A stretch of 64,000 nucleotides of DNA, taken from the NCBI RefSeq assembly GCF_006175985.1, contig NZ_SRSH01000004.1:186001-250000 (forward strand), given 5' to 3'. The stretch is from Methylotetracoccus oryzae (lineage in GTDB: Bacteria > Pseudomonadota > Gammaproteobacteria > Methylococcales > Methylococcaceae). The position numbers and the translations under genes were made by a program. This document shows positions 35,559 through 44,493 of the stretch, piece after piece. The stretch's first letter is position 1. Each line of letters begins with the position of its first letter. The notes under the pieces are model-generated. The model saw nothing but the letters and a program-made list of their open reading frames with translations, was not told the origin of the DNA and searched no databases.

Positions 35559-36081
35559 CGGATCCCTCACCACGGCTCACCGAGCGACGCGGAATGATCC
35601 GGGCCGGCACGCCAACGGCCAGCGAGTTCGCAGGCACATCGACGATAACGACCGCATTTGCCCCGATTGCAACGTCGTCGCCGATGCGGATGGACCCCAG
35701 GATCTTGGCGCCGGCGCCGATGTCGACGCGATGGCCGATCACCGGCGCTCCGCGTTCGCCAGTCCGGCGCAGACCGATGGTGACCCCGTTCCGCACGATC
35801 ACGTCATCGCCGATCACCGTGTCTCCGCTGATGATGATGTCGCCGAAATGCTCGATCAGGAAGCGCCGTCCCAAGGTCACCTCGCACGGGAGTTCGATAC
35901 CGGTGAGGATCTGCGACCCGACCTTCAATAATTTGTAAACGAAGGAGAACGGAAGCCGGAGCCAACGCTGGCGGATGCCATAACGCCAGCGTCCGAAACG
36001 ATAGACAACCATGACCCAGAAGCCTTGCCGGGTCCAGTCCCGCTGATACGTATCCCAGTCTTCACGCAAATTCTCGAACAT
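35551..36081 (-). CDS. Serine acetyltransferase-like O-acetyltransferase
   Basis: The ATG at 36081 gives 176 aa (MFENLREDWDTYQRDW). After an alpha-helical start come hexapeptide left-handed beta-helix repeats: IGDDVIVRNGVTIG, VIGHRVDIGAGAKILG and IGDDVAIGANAVVIVDVPANS. The fold is that of CysE-type acetyltransferases. In this cluster the likely acceptor is a sugar of the polysaccharide rather than serine, as cysteine-biosynthesis genes are absent. It overlaps the PGT-GT26 gene by 8 nt. Confidence 0.82.
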   Translation of the reverse strand: MFENLREDWDTYQRDWTRQGFWVMVVYRFGRWRYGIRQRWLRLPFSFVYKLLKVGSQILTGIELPCEVTLGRRFLIEHFGDIIISGDTVIGDDVIVRNGVTIGLRRTGERGAPVIGHRVDIGAGAKILGSIRIGDDVAIGANAVVIVDVPANSLAVGVPARIIPRRSVSRGEGSDV

Positions 36082-36101
36082 GGCGTGCGCCCCAAAAACG
36101 A

Positions 36102-37085
36102 TTACCAGGGCTGGGGAGGCGAGACAGCGCCTGCGGCCGTGTCCTCCCAGGCCTGCCGCCAGAGGCGCAGCGTGGTTTCGGACTCCTCGCACTTGGCGGC
36201 GTTGCGCGCTCGGTTGCGCCAGGCCCGCAACCCATGCCAGACCATTTCCTGTCGGCTGGCCCACCAGGCAACCCAGGCGCCGTGCCACCGACGATAGTAG
36301 AGCAACTGGCTGCGCATGCGCCAAAGCGTCAGTTGCGCCCCGCCGGACGCCATCGTCAGGTGAGTCACGGTCTTGGACGATTCGCCGCCGATGTGGGTGA
36401 CGACGATGTCGGGCCAGTACCAGATCTCCCAGCCCGCTTGCCGGATGCGCCGACACAGGTCCACTTCTTCGTAATAGAGGAAAAATCGCGGATCGAACGG
36501 CCCGACCTGATCGAGCACCTCGCGCCGGATAATGGAAAACGCGCCGGGCACCCAGTCGACCTGACTCGCTTCCGCGGGATCCGCCCAGGTCCGGTCCAGG
36601 CGACCGAACACCCGGCTGTGCGGGTAGCGCGCCGCCAGACCGGTAAAGGACAGCAGTTCCAGCCACGGCGTCGGAAAGGAGCGAGCCGAGGGTTGATCAC
36701 TGCCGTCCCGACTCTTCAGCAGCCCGCCTCCCAGGCCGGCCCGGGGTGTCTCGTGCATGTGAGTCAGAGCCTGCGCCAACGCCCCGGTAGCCAGAAACGC
36801 ATCGGTGTTGAGCAGGACCACGAAGCGACCGGAACAGCTACCGAAACCGAGATTGTTGGCATTGCCGAAGCCAAGATTGACTTCGCTGCGCATCAGTCTG
36901 ACCCGGGCGAATTCGCGTTCGATCATGTCGGCCGAGCCATCCCGGGATGCGTTGTCGACGACGATCACTTCGCCGGCAATGCTGCCCCGGTCCAACTCGG
37001 CGAACACGGCTGTCAGGCACTCGCGTGTCAGGTCGCGGGTGTTGAAGGAGACGATCACCAAAGACACATCGGGACACGTGTTCAT
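36102..37085 (-). CDS. Glycosyltransferase family 2, rhamnosyltransferase-like
   Basis: 327 aa. The GT-A fold shows VSLVIVSFNTRDLTRECL, VIVVDNASRDGSADMI, NLGFGNANNLG, the metal motif LLNTDAF and the acceptor-side FLYYEEVDLCRRIRQAGW. This layout is common in WbbL-like rhamnosyltransferases. There is no membrane segment, so it acts at the inner face of the membrane on the lipid-linked repeat. It sits 20 nt upstream of the acetyltransferase gene in the operon. Confidence 0.88.
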   Translation of the reverse strand: MNTCPDVSLVIVSFNTRDLTRECLTAVFAELDRGSIAGEVIVVDNASRDGSADMIEREFARVRLMRSEVNLGFGNANNLGFGSCSGRFVVLLNTDAFLATGALAQALTHMHETPRAGLGGGLLKSRDGSDQPSARSFPTPWLELLSFTGLAARYPHSRVFGRLDRTWADPAEASQVDWVPGAFSIIRREVLDQVGPFDPRFFLYYEEVDLCRRIRQAGWEIWYWPDIVVTHIGGESSKTVTHLTMASGGAQLTLWRMRSQLLYYRRWHGAWVAWWASRQEMVWHGLRAWRNRARNAAKCEESETTLRLWRQAWEDTAAGAVSPPQPW

Positions 37086-37094
37086 GCTGTTGCC

Positions 37095-38255
37095 CTATGA
37101 CGACCGCTCGGTACGAACCCACACGGCGTTCCTTCCCGCCTTTGCGATCACTTCCGGCAGCATCCGCAGCTTCCACAATAGATACACGGGGATCTGGGCG
37201 AGGAGTAGCAGGTCTCGCCACCGGCCGCCCAGCCCCACGGCCGTGACCGTATGCACCACGACGATCAGGAGCGCGATGAGGCCATAGAGCTGCGCCCAAG
37301 CGCTCGGAATCAACAGCAGCGGAACGAGCAGCATGACGTGATACGACAGCGGCAGCAACCACAGTTCGAGCAAAGGCTCCAGCGCCCAGGCGCGCCCCTG
37401 GCCGAGCGCCCGGATCAGGCACGGCGTCCACTCGCGAATCGCGGCGATCCTCCCGCCCTCCCAACGCGCACGCTGGGTGCCGGCGGCGGACTCCCCGGCC
37501 GGCAACGCAGAGTAGACCGAGGTGTCCGGGAGAAACTCGACCCGGCACCCTGCGCTCAGCAGTCGCAGGTGATAATCGAGATCCTCGGTGATCGAACTGA
37601 CTTCGTAGGGCACCTGCATCAGCACGTCCCGCGTCACGCCGAAGCCATTACCGAGGATTCCGACGGAGAGCCCCCAGTGCTCCCGGCCTCTTGGCCTGAC
37701 GACGTTGAAAGCGAACCAGAGCAGACCGCGAAGCCGAGTCCTGGCGTCCGCTTCGGTTTCCGGAGCCCGATAGACGCACTGCAAAGCCTCCGCTCCGGCG
37801 GCGAAGCGGGCCGCGAACGCTCTCAGGAAATTCGGCTCGACCAGACTGTCCGCGTCCACCACGATAAACGCGCCGAAACCCTCGGCGAGCAACTGTCGGA
37901 AAGCAAAGTCCAGCGCATGCCCCTTGCCGCGACGCTCGGGATCATGCCGCGTGATAACGCGCGCGCCCGCCCGGGCCGCCACCTCGGCCGTGTCGTCCGT
38001 GCAGTTGTCGGCGATCACGATCATGGCCCAGTCGGCACCTGGCTGCTCGCAGGCGCGAAGCGAGGCCAGGCAGGGAAGGATGGCCGTGCTCTCGTCATGG
38101 GCAGGAATCACAACGGCAATGCGTGGAAGCGACCGCGATGCCATCACGCCTTCCGGCGGGCGATAGAACCATGCGCTCGCGGTCAGAAACGCCAGTTCTA
38201 CGGTGCCGGGCAGCGTGACGGCGAGCAGCAGCAGGGCGAGCGTTTCGAAAAACAC
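37095..38255 (-). CDS. Membrane-anchored glycosyltransferase family 2
   Basis: 386 aa from a GTG start. An N-terminal membrane segment (about 2-28) leads to a GT-A domain with IAVVIPAHDESTAILPCL, the metal motif VVDADSLV, ITEDLDYHLRLL and the Q/RxxRW motif in TQRARWEGGR. Two or more membrane segments follow (about 295-365). This is the topology of processive or inner-membrane GT2 enzymes such as hyaluronan- or cellulose-synthase relatives, but it is short and may add a single residue. Confidence 0.86.
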   Translation of the reverse strand: MFFETLALLLLAVTLPGTVELAFLTASAWFYRPPEGVMASRSLPRIAVVIPAHDESTAILPCLASLRACEQPGADWAMIVIADNCTDDTAEVAARAGARVITRHDPERRGKGHALDFAFRQLLAEGFGAFIVVDADSLVEPNFLRAFAARFAAGAEALQCVYRAPETEADARTRLRGLLWFAFNVVRPRGREHWGLSVGILGNGFGVTRDVLMQVPYEVSSITEDLDYHLRLLSAGCRVEFLPDTSVYSALPAGESAAGTQRARWEGGRIAAIREWTPCLIRALGQGRAWALEPLLELWLLPLSYHVMLLVPLLLIPSAWAQLYGLIALLIVVVHTVTAVGLGGRWRDLLLLAQIPVYLLWKLRMLPEVIAKAGRNAVWVRTERSS

Positions 38256-38267
38256 CGGTAACCTCGG

Positions 38268-39542
38268 TCAAGCGCCAGGAGGGGTTAGCGACAACCGTAG
38301 CAGTCGGCGGAGGGTCTCGCCCAAGGTCCCGACGTTGCGCTCCAGGTCATACTCCCGCAGGATGCGTTGACGCCCGGCCCGCCCGAGCCGTTCGCGCAAT
38401 GCCGGATCATCCATCAGCAGCCCGATCGCCGCAGCGAGTCCGACGTCATCGCCGGGAGCGACCAGCAACCCGTCCTGTTCATTCTGGATGAGTTCCGGGA
38501 TCCCGGTGATATGCGTGGTGACGCAGGGAATCGCCATGGCCATCGCCTCCATCAGGACTACCGGGATACCCTCGGCAAAGCTGGCGAGCGCGAAACAATC
38601 GGCCGACGCGTAATGGTCACGAATGTGGTCCTGATCGACCGGCCCGGTCAGCCGCACCGTATCAGTCAGATGGTGGCGCGCCACCCAGTCCTTGAGCAGG
38701 TTCTCGAGCGGTCCCCCGCCGACCAAGATGAGCCGCAGCGACCGGCCATCCTGCTTCAACCGGTGAATGGCACGCAACAGGATCACCGGGCCTTTCGCTT
38801 CCGACAGTCGCCCAACGGAAACGATGGTGAAGGGCTGGTCCGGCTCATTTTTGGCAACCGGTCTGAACTCGGTCGGATCCACCCCCAGGCGACAGACATG
38901 CAGCTTGTCCCAGTCGGACGGCAATGAGAGCTTCATCAGTTGGCTGCGCGCAAAGTGACTGATGCAGAGTATGAAATCGGCACCCGCAACCTTTTCGCGC
39001 AGCGCGTATCCGGGCACATCGTAAAACTCGTCCGGCCCATGCACCGTCATCGAAAAGCGAATCGGAAAGGCCTTCCGCGCCAGGAGGCCAACCGTGGCCG
39101 CCGGAGTCGCGAAATGCACGTGGAGGTGCCGGCAGTCCTGCTCGTGCATCCAGTGGCCGACCAGCAAGGCTTCCAGCCAGTAGAAGTGATTGAAGACAAG
39201 TCGGTACCAATCCCACCGGGCCAGCTTCCAGGCAAACAGCAAGGACTGCAGCGTACCCGCCGGGTGCGTCCGGAAGGCCCAGATCAAGGCCGTTGCAATC
39301 GACTTTGCGCTCTGTTGCTTCAGATAGTGCGTGGCCTGTGCCTCGGCGCGCTCGATGTTCGTCAGCTTGTCGAGCGGACGGTCGGGTGGGTTCACCGAGG
39401 CAACGCGGATAATGAAGCCCTGCCGGCGCAGCATGGCGATCTCACGCAGTATGAAGGTGTGGGAAAAAGACGGGTATTGACTGACCAGATAAGCGACAGT
39501 CGGACCCTCGGGCTTATGCATCAATGATTCAGCGGCATTCAT
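38268..39542 (-). CDS. Glycosyltransferase family 4, WcaL-like
   Basis: 424 aa. The GT-B fold has an N-terminal acceptor domain starting TVAYLVSQYPSFSHTFILRE, a hallmark of WcaL/colanic-acid-type enzymes. The C-terminal nucleotide-sugar domain shows FTIVSVGRLSEAKGP, LVGGGPLENLL and the E-x7-E-like FAEGIPVVLMEAMAMAIP. It is cytosolic and probably adds one sugar to the repeat unit. It overlaps the next GT4 gene by 4 nt. Confidence 0.88.
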   Translation of the reverse strand: MNAAESLMHKPEGPTVAYLVSQYPSFSHTFILREIAMLRRQGFIIRVASVNPPDRPLDKLTNIERAEAQATHYLKQQSAKSIATALIWAFRTHPAGTLQSLLFAWKLARWDWYRLVFNHFYWLEALLVGHWMHEQDCRHLHVHFATPAATVGLLARKAFPIRFSMTVHGPDEFYDVPGYALREKVAGADFILCISHFARSQLMKLSLPSDWDKLHVCRLGVDPTEFRPVAKNEPDQPFTIVSVGRLSEAKGPVILLRAIHRLKQDGRSLRLILVGGGPLENLLKDWVARHHLTDTVRLTGPVDQDHIRDHYASADCFALASFAEGIPVVLMEAMAMAIPCVTTHITGIPELIQNEQDGLLVAPGDDVGLAAAIGLLMDDPALRERLGRAGRQRILREYDLERNVGTLGETLRRLLRLSLTPPGA

Positions 39543-40801
39543 CGGTGCAACAACTCCCCGTATAGCGCCAACGCCTGCTTGATCTTTGCATCCCAGGTGT
39601 AATGAGCCCTAACGCGTTCCAGGCCAACCCGTCCCTTGGCAGCCCACTGTGCCGGGTTCGCCGTCACCTCCTCGAAGACCTTGACCAGTTCATCAACCAC
39701 CGGGGTCCGTCCCTCCGGCGGAATCGCGCGCCCGACGCCCTCATCGACGATCTCGGCCGGTCCGCCATACGCGATGGCTGCCACGGGGCGCGCGCACGCC
39801 ATCGCCTCCAGCAACACCGCTCCCCCCGACTCTCGCACGGAAGGCAGCACGAACAAATGCGCAGCACCGATCAACTCGGCAACCTCCTTGGGCGACCGTT
39901 CTCCGGCGAAGGTCACGCAATCGTCCAGCCCCCGCTCTGCCACCTCACGCTGAAGTTCGCTGGCCAACGGCCCATCGCCGACCAACATCAGTTCGACCCT
40001 CTGGCGGGATCGGAAGCGTTGCACGGCCTCGAGCAACATCGTGACTCCCTTGACCGGAATCAATCGGCCTACGAAAACCAGACGGAGCGGTTGCCGCTGC
40101 GACGGGGGAGCCGGATAGCCGACAGCCCGGAAGACATCGGTGTCGACGGCATTCTCGATCATCAAGCGGCAACGGTCACGGTCGCCGGCGGGCACCGCAT
40201 CGCGCGTGCTGCGGTTGGCGACCAGAATCGCGGAGGCATTCCGGGTCGACCGGCGCACGGCATTGATCAGCTTGCCCAGGTTGCGCAGCGGATAGGTCCA
40301 TGCGGCCTCCGCCCGGAGTATCTCGGGAAAGTTTTCGGGATTGGTCAAACCCCCATTCCACGGTCCCAGGACCAGGGGCAGCCCGGTCCGATACAGCAGC
40401 GTCGCCGCCATCGGCGAAACCGGCGTGGGCACGTGCACGATGTCCCAAGCGCCAGCGGCCGTCCGCGCGGCGACGGCGCGCAGCGCGGCCCGGTCGTAGA
40501 CGAAGTAATCGACCGAGGAAAACAGGAACACCGTGTGCTGACTATGCGGAAACAGCCGGCTCATCACTTTGTACAGGGGTCCGGCGAGCCATTCGGTGTC
40601 GACGTAGAGCACCTCGCTATCCGGCAGCGGGGCACCGGCTTCGGCCAGCGCCGTCCGGTTCCTGACGTGAGTCAGCAGTGTGACCGGAACCAGCCGGGCA
40701 AGCCGCGAATACCACTGCCAGCCTAGCTGCGAGACCGACCCCATCCCCGGTCCGCATTGATACGCCGACAGCAACACGCGTGGTGTCGATTGCGTTGCCA
40801 T
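39539..40801 (-). CDS. Glycosyltransferase family 4
   Basis: The ATG at 40801 follows a G-rich ribosome-binding site (GGGGG, about 6 nt) and gives 420 aa. The N-terminus LLSAYQCGPGMGSVSQLGWQ is typical of one GT4 subgroup. The donor domain shows LRLVFVGRLIPVKGV, LMLVGDGPLASEL and RESGGAVLLEAMACARPV. Donor and acceptor are unknown. A TTG at 40813 could add four residues. Confidence 0.88.
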   Translation of the reverse strand: MATQSTPRVLLSAYQCGPGMGSVSQLGWQWYSRLARLVPVTLLTHVRNRTALAEAGAPLPDSEVLYVDTEWLAGPLYKVMSRLFPHSQHTVFLFSSVDYFVYDRAALRAVAARTAAGAWDIVHVPTPVSPMAATLLYRTGLPLVLGPWNGGLTNPENFPEILRAEAAWTYPLRNLGKLINAVRRSTRNASAILVANRSTRDAVPAGDRDRCRLMIENAVDTDVFRAVGYPAPPSQRQPLRLVFVGRLIPVKGVTMLLEAVQRFRSRQRVELMLVGDGPLASELQREVAERGLDDCVTFAGERSPKEVAELIGAAHLFVLPSVRESGGAVLLEAMACARPVAAIAYGGPAEIVDEGVGRAIPPEGRTPVVDELVKVFEEVTANPAQWAAKGRVGLERVRAHYTWDAKIKQALALYGELLHR

Positions 40802-40879
40802 TTCAACCCCCAAAAGCGAAGCTCAGATGCGCTTCCACGCGATATGCATCCTTTCGAGCGCAATAGCTGCCCCCCCTGT

Positions 40880-42037
40880 TCATGACCGGGGGAGGCTCTG
40901 TCCGCCGGCATCCGTGTCGCCGGGCAGCAGTCGCTCCCAGAACGGCTTCATGTCATCCAGGAAAGCATTCTGCTCGAGGTAGGCCTTCACCGTATCAAAT
41001 GCGCACCGGGCAATTTCGATGCGTTCGTCCGCGTGATCCAGGTAGTACCGGACCGTCTCCTCGAGATCGCTGAGATCCCATTGCACCGGCACGTAGGTCC
41101 GGTGCGCCTGAAAAATGTCCGGCCGACTCTCGATGTGATCCATGTTCGGCTTGATCAACAGCGCGCCGGCGAACGCCGCTTCATAGTCGCGCCAACACAC
41201 CTCACCATAACCGAACGGGCTGAAGCAGATCTTGCTGGCGAACAACTCCTTGAAGTACTCGCTGCGTGGAACGCGCCCGCGGCTGACCAGGCGGACGCCG
41301 GAGATGCCCTCGACGACATCCAGCGCTTCCTGACGCATTCGGGTATACCACTCCGTGCCCTTGACCGCGATGCGCGCGTGCACGTCAAACGCCTTCGGCG
41401 ACTCGGGAAAGTCGCCGAGGAAATAGGGAAGCATATGCGCGGAAAAACAGAAATTGGGGCCCAGCACCAATTTTCGAAAGAAGCCCGCCGGAATGCTGAA
41501 ACGCGTCTCCGGCAGATCGAGGCCGTAGCGGCAGGAGAAGTAATCGGTCAGGTTGGTGTCCCCGCGAGTCGACTGTGAGTAGGCACCGCGATCCCGAAAA
41601 ACCTGCTTCTTCAGATAAACGGCAACGGAGTCGTCGACGGCCTGTGCATACCGCAAATCGGTCGGCGCGAACCAGTCGAAGTAGGCGATCCTGGCCTCGG
41701 GAAAGGCCGTCCGGACCTGTTCAAGCAATTGCCGCAGCTCGTCGTCTGACAGGTCGAACCAGGTCTGCACGCAGACCACGTCGACGCGTTGCCGGGCGAA
41801 CACGTGCCCTCCGGCGCGGAAAGCAGCCAGTGGCAGCTCCCGGAGTTCGATGCCGGGGGCCTGGCGCAGCGCCTTGCGATGAAAAAGAAATGGATAAAGC
41901 TGCGTGTGGCACAGTTCATTGGGCGCGCTGATCAGCAACACCCGATGCAGCGGCGAAGAACTGAAACGACGCTGGTAGCCCAGCCGATCGGTCAACCAGC
42001 GCTCAGCCGTCCACCGCCAGGGTATCAGAGCCCGCAT
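40880..42037 (-). CDS. Glycosyltransferase-like protein, group 1 fold
   Basis: 385 aa. The C-terminal part KICFSPFGYGEVCWRDYEAAFAGALLI resembles the nucleotide-sugar half of GT-B enzymes (Glyco_trans_1_2 type); the N-terminal half (RVLLISAPNELCHTQLYPFL) is divergent. No signal or membrane segment is visible. It heads the minus-strand glycosyltransferase run and is divergent from the methyltransferase gene. The assignment rests on one region and context. Confidence 0.65.
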   Translation of the reverse strand: MRALIPWRWTAERWLTDRLGYQRRFSSSPLHRVLLISAPNELCHTQLYPFLFHRKALRQAPGIELRELPLAAFRAGGHVFARQRVDVVCVQTWFDLSDDELRQLLEQVRTAFPEARIAYFDWFAPTDLRYAQAVDDSVAVYLKKQVFRDRGAYSQSTRGDTNLTDYFSCRYGLDLPETRFSIPAGFFRKLVLGPNFCFSAHMLPYFLGDFPESPKAFDVHARIAVKGTEWYTRMRQEALDVVEGISGVRLVSRGRVPRSEYFKELFASKICFSPFGYGEVCWRDYEAAFAGALLIKPNMDHIESRPDIFQAHRTYVPVQWDLSDLEETVRYYLDHADERIEIARCAFDTVKAYLEQNAFLDDMKPFWERLLPGDTDAGGQSLPRS

Positions 42038-42133
42038 AACTGCCGACGTCCCTATTTTTGTTATTCTCGTCCGCGAACCCGGAACAGCCGCGGGGCCATC
42101 CGAGATTCGCCGATGCCTAAACCGGGTGAAAGA

Positions 42134-42165
42134 TTACTCCACTAAAGCGTTACGCGGTAGAGTAA
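42134..42165. repeat. Inverted repeat in a divergent promoter region
   Basis: TTACTC (42134-42139) and GAGTAA (42160-42165) are inverted with a 20-nt spacer; GTTAC (42149-42153) gives a second, overlapping inverted match. It lies in the 228-nt gap between the group-1 GT and methyltransferase genes. It may be an operator, but the arms are short. Confidence 0.3.
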
Positions 42166-42265
42166 CCATCGCACGGGCGGACATGGCGCCTGCGCCCTCA
42201 AAGAAAAAGCGCGGAGTGCAACGTGTCAGTCGGATGCATCCGCAGATCCGTCAAGGAGGCTCAAC

Positions 42266-43348
42266 GTGCCCGACTCGAACACATCGCCACCGCGCGCACC
42301 GGCTTCGGACTGGCCATCGGACGGACTGGAGGCTCAGCCAGCCTGCCCTGTCTGCGCGACCGCAGACCGGCAGTTGGCCCACCCGGCACTGGTCGACGGC
42401 ATCTTCTTTTGCGCGCCGGGACGTTGGCAGATGTTCCGCTGTCAGGGATGCGGCTGTGGTTATCTGGATCCCCGCCCCACGCCGGCAACCATTGGCCTGG
42501 CCTACGCCAGCTACTACACACATTCGACAACCCCCGAGCCGCGCTGGCTGTCTGACGCCAGCTTTCTCGGTCGCCGTCTGCCGAGTTGGCGCAATGGTTA
42601 CCTGAACCGGCGATTTCGACACTTACGCCGGCAACCCTCATCCGCACTCGGGGGGCGGCTGGCGCCGTTGTTCCCCTACGCGCGCGACTTCGCCGAGCGT
42701 GATGTACGCCATCTCCCGCCCCCCGGGGCAGAAGCGCGTCTGCTGGACATCGGCTGCGGTGACGGCAACTTTCTCCGCATTGCCGAGGCGATCGGGTATC
42801 GTGCCGAGGGGCTCGAGTTCGACCCGCAAGCCACCGCCGCGGCCTGCGCTCAGGGCCTGACGGTTCATCAAGGTGGTCTCCCCGATACCGGATTGCCCGG
42901 CGGCACTTACGATGCGGTCACGCTTAGCCAGGTGATCGAGCATGTGCACGATCCCCGGCACGCCCTGGCGGAGTGTTTGCGCCTGCTGAAACCTGGCGGA
43001 ACGCTGTGGGTGGCAACGCCAAACATGGACGCACAAGGTCATGCCCGCTTCGGACCGCACTGGCGCGGTCTGGAACCCCCCCGACATCTGGTGCTGTTCA
43101 CGGCCGATGCGCTGCTACGGGCCTGCACCGAAGCCGGATTCCGCAACCTATCCTTGAAGCCGATCGGTCCGGTCAGCGCGTGGTTCCTGGACGCCAGCAA
43201 CCGCATCCGCACCGGGACAGCCCATCGGACCGGGACCCCGCCATTGCTGACGGAAAGGCTGGCCGCGATCTGGATGGACTGGCGGGCCTTCCGCGATCCG
43301 CGCCGCGGCGAAGAACTGATCGTGGTCGGTAACCGGCCGTTGGCATAG
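42266..43348 (+). CDS. SAM-dependent methyltransferase with N-terminal zinc ribbon
   Basis: 360 aa from a GTG placed 6 nt after a full AAGGAGG. Cys27/Cys30 (CPVC) and Cys59/Cys62 (CQGC) form a zinc ribbon. The SAM-binding motif is LLDIGCGDGNFLRIAE (about 142-157), with VTLSQVIEHVHDPRHALAE and LLKPGGTLWVATPN. This architecture is common in sugar or polysaccharide methyltransferases. It leads the short plus-strand unit with a glycosyltransferase and wzx. Confidence 0.86.
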   Translation: MPDSNTSPPRAPASDWPSDGLEAQPACPVCATADRQLAHPALVDGIFFCAPGRWQMFRCQGCGCGYLDPRPTPATIGLAYASYYTHSTTPEPRWLSDASFLGRRLPSWRNGYLNRRFRHLRRQPSSALGGRLAPLFPYARDFAERDVRHLPPPGAEARLLDIGCGDGNFLRIAEAIGYRAEGLEFDPQATAAACAQGLTVHQGGLPDTGLPGGTYDAVTLSQVIEHVHDPRHALAECLRLLKPGGTLWVATPNMDAQGHARFGPHWRGLEPPRHLVLFTADALLRACTEAGFRNLSLKPIGPVSAWFLDASNRIRTGTAHRTGTPPLLTERLAAIWMDWRAFRDPRRGEELIVVGNRPLA

Positions 43349-43470
43349 CCGGCCACAGCGCACGACTGCCCGTCGACGGCAGGCACCGATTACCCAGCCG
43401 TCGGCTCGGTTGCCGACGACATCGATCGAAGCGAGAATGCGCCTGCGCGCATACGGGGAGCATCGCAGCC

Positions 43471-44493
43471 ATGGTGATCTGCATTACCGAAGACCGGACC
43501 AAGGAAGAGATCGCGGTCAAGCTGCTGCTGCTGAGCCTGGCACGCCACTGCCCCGATACCCCCATCGTCCTCACCTATCCCCCGGCGTCGCCCCAATTCG
43601 CGCGCTGGGTGGCCGCCACGATACCGGGCTGCACGCTACGCACCGCGCGCGTATCGGGAAGTTCCGGCTGGAACATCAAGGCGGACGCGTTGCTCGGACT
43701 GCTCGCAGAAGGCCACGACGAAGTCTGGTGGCTGGACTCGGACATCATCGTCACCGGGAACTTCATCGAGCGGTACCGGGATATCCCGCCCGCCACGCTG
43801 GTCGTCTGCGAGGAAGCGCTGTATGGTGCTTATCGCGACGACGGGGCCCGGACGCGCGGTTGGGGATTCCCGGTAGCCCGCTCGCTTCCCTACAGCCTGA
43901 ACACCGGCGTGATGCGCGTGTCCACGCTGCATCTCGACCTGCTCAAGCGCTGGAAGGTCCTGCTGGAGGACGAGCGCTATCGGGCGGCGCAAAAGGATTT
44001 CTGGCACCGGCGCCCGATCCATCTGATGGGGGATCAAGACGTGCTAAGCGCCTTGCTCGGCGCCGAACCCTTTGCCGAGACGCCCATGTACGTCCTGCAG
44101 CGCGGCCGCGACATCCTGCAGTATTTCGGTTTTTCGGCGTATACGACACGCGAGCGCCTCGCGAACCTGCGGCATGGCCCTCCGGCGTTCATCCATTGCC
44201 AGGGCTGGAAGCCCTGGACCAGCCTCGCGCCCGAGCGGCGCGCAAGCGACATCAAGACCCGCTTGCAAAATCTCTATATCGAGCTGTCTCCCTATTCTTT
44301 TGCGGCCGAAAGCTACCGGAACCAACTGGACGCCCCGCTGCCGTGGCTGGAACACCTCAGTCCGATGGCGCGGCTGTTCCGCCTGCTGGGATTTCATCAT
44401 GCGGCTCTGACCGGCCTGCCCATCGCGATGCTGATCGATCTGGTCAGGGCGGTGAAAGGCTCCGGGCGTCGGCCGGCGGGGGAACGTGCGTGA
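43471..44493 (+). CDS. Glycosyltransferase with GT-A/GT8-like fold
   Basis: 340 aa, soluble. VWWLDSDIIVTGNFIERY supplies the metal-binding DxD. LPYSLNTGVMRVST, HLMGDQDVLSALLG and FIHCQGWKPW match the order of acceptor and metal motifs in GT8-type or nucleotide-diphospho-sugar transferases. It overlaps the flippase gene by GTGA, so it probably works on the same lipid-linked repeat before translocation. Confidence 0.75.
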   Translation: MVICITEDRTKEEIAVKLLLLSLARHCPDTPIVLTYPPASPQFARWVAATIPGCTLRTARVSGSSGWNIKADALLGLLAEGHDEVWWLDSDIIVTGNFIERYRDIPPATLVVCEEALYGAYRDDGARTRGWGFPVARSLPYSLNTGVMRVSTLHLDLLKRWKVLLEDERYRAAQKDFWHRRPIHLMGDQDVLSALLGAEPFAETPMYVLQRGRDILQYFGFSAYTTRERLANLRHGPPAFIHCQGWKPWTSLAPERRASDIKTRLQNLYIELSPYSFAAESYRNQLDAPLPWLEHLSPMARLFRLLGFHHAALTGLPIAMLIDLVRAVKGSGRRPAGERA